Shown here in pieces: positions 18,345 through 22,704 of a stretch of DNA of 22,704 nucleotides; the first letter of the stretch is position 1, and the number at the start of each line of letters is the position of its first letter. The notes beneath the pieces are model-generated. The model was not told the origin of the DNA and did no database searches. It saw only the letters and a list, made by a program, of their open reading frames with translations. The stretch is from Saccoglossus kowalevskii (taxonomy: Eukaryota; Hemichordata; Enteropneusta; Harrimaniidae). A program made the translations under genes and the position numbers. The DNA lies in contig NW_003128866.1 in NCBI RefSeq assembly GCF_000003605.2, forward strand, positions 210,005 to 232,708, read 5' to 3'.

Positions 18345-18899
18345 TTATTTACTTCCTGGCCAACTTCCGTTAGCACTTAATATTTTTTCCATGTCAAATA
18401 CACGCCATGCTGTCAAGGAGGTGACAGGAACTGAAAGTTCTAATCTCTTGTATAATTTCAAGTTGAAAAGTTTCATTACCGTATTGAAATGGGCAATGGC
18501 GAGACACATCCCTAACCTAATTTCATCGTGACCATGATTCGTTTCTTTTGGAAGGAATGACCAGAGACTGTGGTGGAACGACTCGTTGGCGTTTTGCGTG
18601 AAGCAGTTCTTCGCCCCTTCGAGAAACTCTGAGTTTGGCAGTTTGTCAATTATTGGCCAGACAGCATTGACAAGGGCTTCTGGTACTGGTTTCTTCAGTG
18701 GTTTGTAAGTGGTGTTACCAGTTACCTGGTCACGCTGACACTTACACCAGCTGTACTCCCCAGGAGGGCAGAATTTGTGTCGCCCTATCTCCCAAGTACT
18801 TGCCTAGTGTAAAATCGTCGCCTTCATTTGATTGCTCATATTCTCAACATCCCCTGAAAATAATGGGGACTGCCCTATGTTTCGACACACAGTATAATG
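18345..18899 (-). pseudogene. Mutator-like transposase, C-terminal region, with one internal stop
   Basis: One minus-strand frame runs from 18899 to TAA at 18347-18345 with a single internal stop (TAG 18806-18804). The part after the stop is open for about 150 codons. Order of blocks: VENMSNQMKATILH, stop, ASTW, HKFCPPGEYSWCKCQRDQ (18779 on; the H-x-x-C-P-x-G-x-x-S-W-C signature), a proline/lysine linker, FTQNANESFHHSLW (18602-18561; the Q-N-x-N-E-S signature, whose E is probably catalytic), then GMCLAIAHFN. These match a large metazoan transposase family annotated as Mutator-like (Phantom type); the class name is from memory. The N-terminal half with the first two catalytic aspartates is missing. 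Only one stop and no frameshift make this the best-preserved transposon ORF after the Ty3 Gag. Confidence 0.72.
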
Positions 18900-19038
18900 T
18901 CAAACTAGCCGTGCGTGACCTTTTACTGCTATGATGTAACCAGGATGTCTTGTGGGTTAATACTGGAAATCCAACTGTAGTGAAACAGAGTCCGGCCATG
19001 ATGCTCGAAAGTCCATGAAGGCGGGATCTTGCATAATG
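18900..19038. other. short spacer, no further transposase sequence recognised
   Basis: A 60-codon minus frame (18929-19111) crosses into the neighbouring inverted-repeat element and shows no family features. Confidence 0.4.
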
Positions 19039-19539
19039 TTATCGGATAATTATCAAACAATGTTGCCCATTGTATCAGTCTAAAACTAAAACGACAGTTA
19101 TTTGACAACAATCCTGTGTGTTGGGATTGCCTGACTATCGAAGCTTTAGATAGATATTAGATCGATAAATATCGGAGAATTATTTTACCTTTTTTATGAA
19201 AGTTGTACTTCGATATTCATCAGTCGCGGATTTGCACTTTTCTAAGTTTATCTGCATATTAATTAAAATCATTTATTTCGCAAGAGATAAATAGGCACTG
19301 CATTTAGCATTCCGTAGTGTTTTCGTAAGTTTTTTAGATTGCCATATTGTATGTTTTCGGCCAACATTACTTGTTTACCTACCCACGTTGTACGTTTTTC
19401 TATCAAACTAAGACATTGATACTTCTCACAGAATTATCGGAGAATTCCATGTTTAAAAAAATTAAACCACCACTCAGCCGGTAGACCCTGTCTAATATCG
19501 ATCTAAAACATCGAGAATTCTCAGATATTTATCCGATAA
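19039..19539. mobile_element. 501-bp inverted-repeat element (MITE-like)
   Basis: The left end is TTATCGGATAATTATC (19039-19054). The reverse complement of 19524-19539 is TTATCGGATAAATATC, 15 of 16 identical. Subterminal direct repeats ATCGGAGAATT occur at 19171-19181 and 19436-19446. An inverted GATAAATATC..AGAATT segment lies near both ends (about 19164-19181 and 19514-19535). TAGATCGAT (about 19158) is mirrored by ATCGATCTA (about 19496). Both ends are compatible with a TA target. There is no coding capacity. The termini are shared with the 161-bp element at 921-1081. Confidence 0.55.
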
Positions 19540-19578
19540 TTCAAATGTACAATAGGCCGGCTTAATGCGAGGAGCCAT

Positions 19579-19612
19579 GATATTTATATATTTATTTTAT
19601 ATTTATATATCA
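19579..19612. repeat. near-palindromic AT tract
   Basis: GATATTTATATATTTATTTT followed by ATATTTATATATC reads nearly the same on both strands. It lies just outside the 501-bp element. Confidence 0.6.
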
Positions 19613-19620
19613 GAAAGCAC

Positions 19621-19649
19621 TATTCTATTCTATTCTATTCTATTCTATT
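19621..19649. repeat. TATTC pentanucleotide microsatellite
   Basis: Five perfect TATTC units plus a partial one. Confidence 0.9.
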
Positions 19650-20271
19650 GTGCAAATTACTTCTTTGCTACATATGTTTAATTTACTTATGTAAATTTTA
19701 AGTCAGGCAACGTCTCGCCATCTATTTGAATTCCATTTTCGTCTTTATGTAATTTCTTGGCAGTGTAATAACGTTCTCTTAAATAAATAAGTAAACAAAA
19801 TATTGAGAAAACATAAATTAAAAAACGTATGTATGAATATGTCATAACTAATTCATTTTATCATAGACAGGATTTGCCCAGAAAATGCCATTTGATGATT
19901 TTGAATAATGTAAAATAAAGTTAATGAATTCATAATGTCGATAAGTAATGGATTATACGATGTAATATCCAACGTAATATTTGTACACTACATCAATATA
20001 GCTTTAATTTGATGGTGTTTGTCTGAGGAATTCCTATTTAATATGTGACAGGCTATTACGTAATTAAAAATAACTTCCAAATCCAGACTTTTTGTATAAG
20101 GTTGATTCCATAAACTTTAATGTTTTAACCCAAACACATTTACCCTGATTTTCGTGGGAAAATTATACCCTTTGTATCTCCAAAACGGCTCTACAACCAA
20201 AATTGACCAAATTAATTCCCATGATTCCGTTTATTTTATGGCATGTAAATTTGACAGCTTTGTCTTAAATT
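19650..20271. other. non-coding stretch, nothing recognised
   Basis: AT-rich with no frame, repeat or RNA structure that could be supported. Confidence 0.5.
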
Positions 20272-20499
20272 TTGTACAACCAGTATTCTGTAACTAGTCT
20301 GATCGCGTTGAATAGAGAAACATCTTGCTTTGGTCTACCATGGGGAGGAGTATTTGGCCACATTTGGCTTCCGACCACTAGCGTACATATGGCACATTCT
20401 GGCCGGCTCAGAATGTATTGGATGATCGTCGACCATAAAAGTACTGAACAACTAGATGTCCGCGAGTACAAGTTGTCAGAGGCCCACACGAAGGCTGTC
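20272..20499 (+). CDS. weak candidate exon, function unknown
   Basis: Part of a 104-codon plus frame (20272-20586), the longest plus ORF in the right half. It is less AT-rich than its flanks. A donor CAG|GTACTT at 20499/20500 would end an exon after EYKLSEAHTKAVR. A minus-strand frame (20489-20265) is also open across the same bases, so strand choice is weak. No motif or family is recognised. Confidence 0.18.
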
Positions 20500-20586
20500 A
20501 GGTACTTATATATATATATATTAAGTCTGGAGCCCGTGGCCAGAAGAGTGGGAAGTATTATAATCCGTATAGTTATTTTTTTTTAA

Positions 20587-21239
20587 ATAAGGTGAGCGTA
20601 GAATAATATTTGAAGAATAATGATATTTTTTCTTATAGTGAAGAGATAAAAATGCGGGGAAATGTCAAAAACGTTTCTAAAATTTCGTAGGTGTCAAAAC
20701 CTATTAGCATCTCAACATTGGGGTGTCGGAATATAGGTGTGTAACCAAAATAATATAAATAATTGGAGTATAAGGCTGTATGCAGTTAACACAACAGTAT
20801 CCCCAACATTAAAATACTAGTAGTTCATTCTGCAGATATTAAAGTGGCACACCAACACATTTTATGAACTCTCTCTCTCTTACTGTACCCGCAAGTGTTT
20901 TTAATATTCAAAAAGCAAATTCTATTAATTACCCCATGTACACACTTCAACATTTTTACTATTTCAAAATGTCTTTTGTGTGGCAACCACTATATTTAAA
21001 GCTAATTTTTATTATTCCTTATTGCAATTCCATAGAAGGTTTGTAAGTTATTGATGATTTTCTTTGTTAAACGCCCCTGTCCTCTCAGTGATCTGCAATC
21101 TTCTAATTTCTGTCCTGTAACAAAAAGATAAGGAATTGCACATTATTTTGGCTTGTATAGTCTATCGAGTAAATATTTACATATAAAATAAATTACAGTG
21201 TGAATACCTTTCATTTTTTCTACTAGTCTTCTCAAATGG
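20587..21239. other. non-coding stretch, nothing recognised
   Basis: AT-rich. Only a short CT run (about 20870-20880) stands out. Confidence 0.5.
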
Positions 21240-21244
21240 ATACC

Positions 21245-21500
21245 CATTTTTTTTTTGACTCCCGTGTGTGAAGCACAAAAAGGGAGTCTTTGCAGTTAGT
21301 GTGTCTGTCTGTTGTGTGTGTGTCTGTCTGTGTGTCAAGAACCACTGTTGATATCAAAGAAACTTGGCATATAGCTTGTCCGGGGCAATGCGCAGAATGC
21401 ATATTAATGAGGTCATCTGCATAATAATATGTGAATTTTAAGCTATTTCAGTTATATCTCAGGAAGCATTAAAACGATTTTTATGTAACTTGGTAAAAAT
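21245..21500 (+). repeat. SINE-like or satellite-like repeat unit with hairpin and TG/TCTG tract
   Basis: A T-run is followed by GACTCCC (21257-21263) and its inverse complement GGGAGTC (21282-21288) around an 18-base loop. A TG/TCTG-rich tract follows (21299-21336), then CAAGAACCACTGTTGATATC and AAACTTGGCATATA. The last part resembles conserved cores of interspersed repeats common in marine invertebrates. No Pol III A and B boxes are convincing, so the SINE label is tentative. Confidence 0.45.
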
Positions 21501-22704
21501 GTAACTCATGATTGCCTGCTGCAATTCTTTGTTTTATTTTACATTTTAATTAAATTTAGCATTTTTGTATGTATTTTTTTATTATTTTTTTTCTGCCCAA
21601 TTGAATAAATACAACTAAAAGGAATCGGTGAGTGGATTAATTTGCATAATGATGCGTATTCTATTTTTCATGACCAGCAATTTATGATGGTGTCAGCCAT
21701 TTTGTTATTTCCAGTGTGTTGTACAAAAACGAAGCAAACGCCGGGGAGATGACATGTATCACTTTATATTATGAAAAGGTCTAAGAAATTACATGTATGA
21801 TTTTTTTATCGTATAAATAAATGAATAATTAAGTAACCTCAATGACTGTGAAACGAATTACCGTGCAAGCTCGTTTACATTCACGTGTGGTGTACAATTT
21901 CATTCAAGCCACAGTATTTTGAACCGTGTGGGCCCAGTAAAGAAAATAATGAATGTGAGATTCCTCATCGTCAAAACCATGGCAGTGTTGAAGATATGAA
22001 GATGGTTGGGAGGTTCGATTTCATGGCTAAAATGTTGTGTAAATTCGTTGTACTTGTGAATCCTGATTTATCACCGTATTATTGGTATACGATGTCTATG
22101 TGTGTAGATGATGACTACTGCGTTGTGTAAGGGCTTCTCGTCGTACGTAAAATGGGGCACATTCCCAGTACAAATATATATTTACACAGAGCTGACAAAA
22201 TTCGCCTACATGTGTAAATATGTGTTGGGATTTGGAGGGAAAAAACTCGTAAAACATACCGAATTTACCGTGACAGCTGTGATCAATTTTGGTGCCCATT
22301 GTTGGTAGGCTGATCATGCAGCATGTCGGATTGTTTCTGAGAACGTTCTTCGTGTGGGAAATCACAAAATCATTAGCACCAAGTAGACTGGTTTACCTTA
22401 TTTTTGTGTCAGGGTACCCTGTACAAATGAAGTGAATCGACATGCAATGATTACCGAACCAATTTGAAAATCGCTGTCTCGTTTGTTCACCGCCCCCTCA
22501 ACACAGTGATTTGTTATGACTGTGATTTGTTACGAGGGGTATTTTTTCCCGGCCCTTTTCGTCGAAAATTACGAATTCATTCTCTCTAATATATCCTAGT
22601 TTACTTTAGTTGTTTCATCCGAGTATTCTGTACATTGATTTTACCTAGCAAAGGAAACAATCGGTGTCTGGCTTTGTTATCTTTACACTATTGCAACACC
22701 TTAT
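21501..22704. other. non-coding stretch with overlapping chance-level frames
   Basis: Frames of 66-89 codons occur on both strands at 21885-22130, 22096-22365 and 22108-22308, overlapping each other in antisense. None has a recognised motif or good splice signals. The last 340 bases show nothing. Confidence 0.4.

Noticed and set aside
18244-18531. 95-codon plus-strand frame
   Set aside because: Mostly antisense to the transposase remnant.
22096-22365. 89-codon minus frame and 66-codon plus frame over the same bases
   Set aside because: Mutually antisense, no motif, no splice signals, and lengths expected by chance.
1-22704. CRISPR arrays, bacterial operons, rRNA or tRNA genes
   Set aside because: None seen; the repeats present are transposon-derived or microsatellites.

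Overview
The window reads as nuclear DNA of an AT-rich metazoan, most likely a marine invertebrate. Almost everything recognisable is a decayed transposable element of a type common in molluscs, brachiopods, cnidarians, hemichordates and cephalochordates. There are short candidate exons with GT/AG splice signals, no bacterial-style operons, and a 50-N assembly gap. The exact phylum cannot be read from the sequence, and no intact, recognisable host gene is present. Layout of the left part (1-7560): at the left edge lies the start of a Ty3/mag-like LTR retrotransposon on the minus strand, with a Gag N-terminus running off the window, a tRNA primer-binding site and a probable very short LTR. A compact 161-bp inverted-repeat element follows (921-1081). 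Then come, all on the plus strand, a decayed PIN-like ORF of the metazoan 'GCDTTS' family (1257-1917), a non-LTR reverse transcriptase fragment in three frames (2594-2966), a DIRS-like reverse transcriptase (2978-3870), and a long but broken BEL/Pao element with Gag, protease-RT linker, RT and the start of RNase H (about 4280-7540). Middle part (7560-14900): mostly non-coding and AT-rich. It holds an exact 18-bp direct repeat around a 252-bp insert, a dispersed short repeat seen twice, a possible LINE C-terminal zinc motif, the N gap, and candidate host exons on the minus strand (10655-10806; 13133-13246 joined to 13893-14123). Right part (15165-22704): the recognised element remnants switch to the minus strand. 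They are a LINE endonuclease domain (15165-15869), a Penelope-like GIY-YIG domain with its 3' end (about 15955-16822), and a Mutator-like transposase C-terminal region (18345-18899). A plus-strand three-exon candidate gene (17159-17701) with consistent phase and a downstream AATAAA sits between them. A 501-bp inverted-repeat element (19039-19539) shares its terminal sequence with the 161-bp element near the left edge. A SINE-like or satellite-like unit with a GACTCCC hairpin and a TG/TCTG tract follows near 21240. How the parts relate: none of the elements is intact, and they do not form a pathway. The window is best understood as an intergenic or intronic graveyard of successive insertions from at least seven element classes, with one or two possible small host genes of unknown function. 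The observations most worth checking are the shared-terminus inverted-repeat family, the two spliced gene candidates, and the exact 18-bp repeat at the BEL truncation point.
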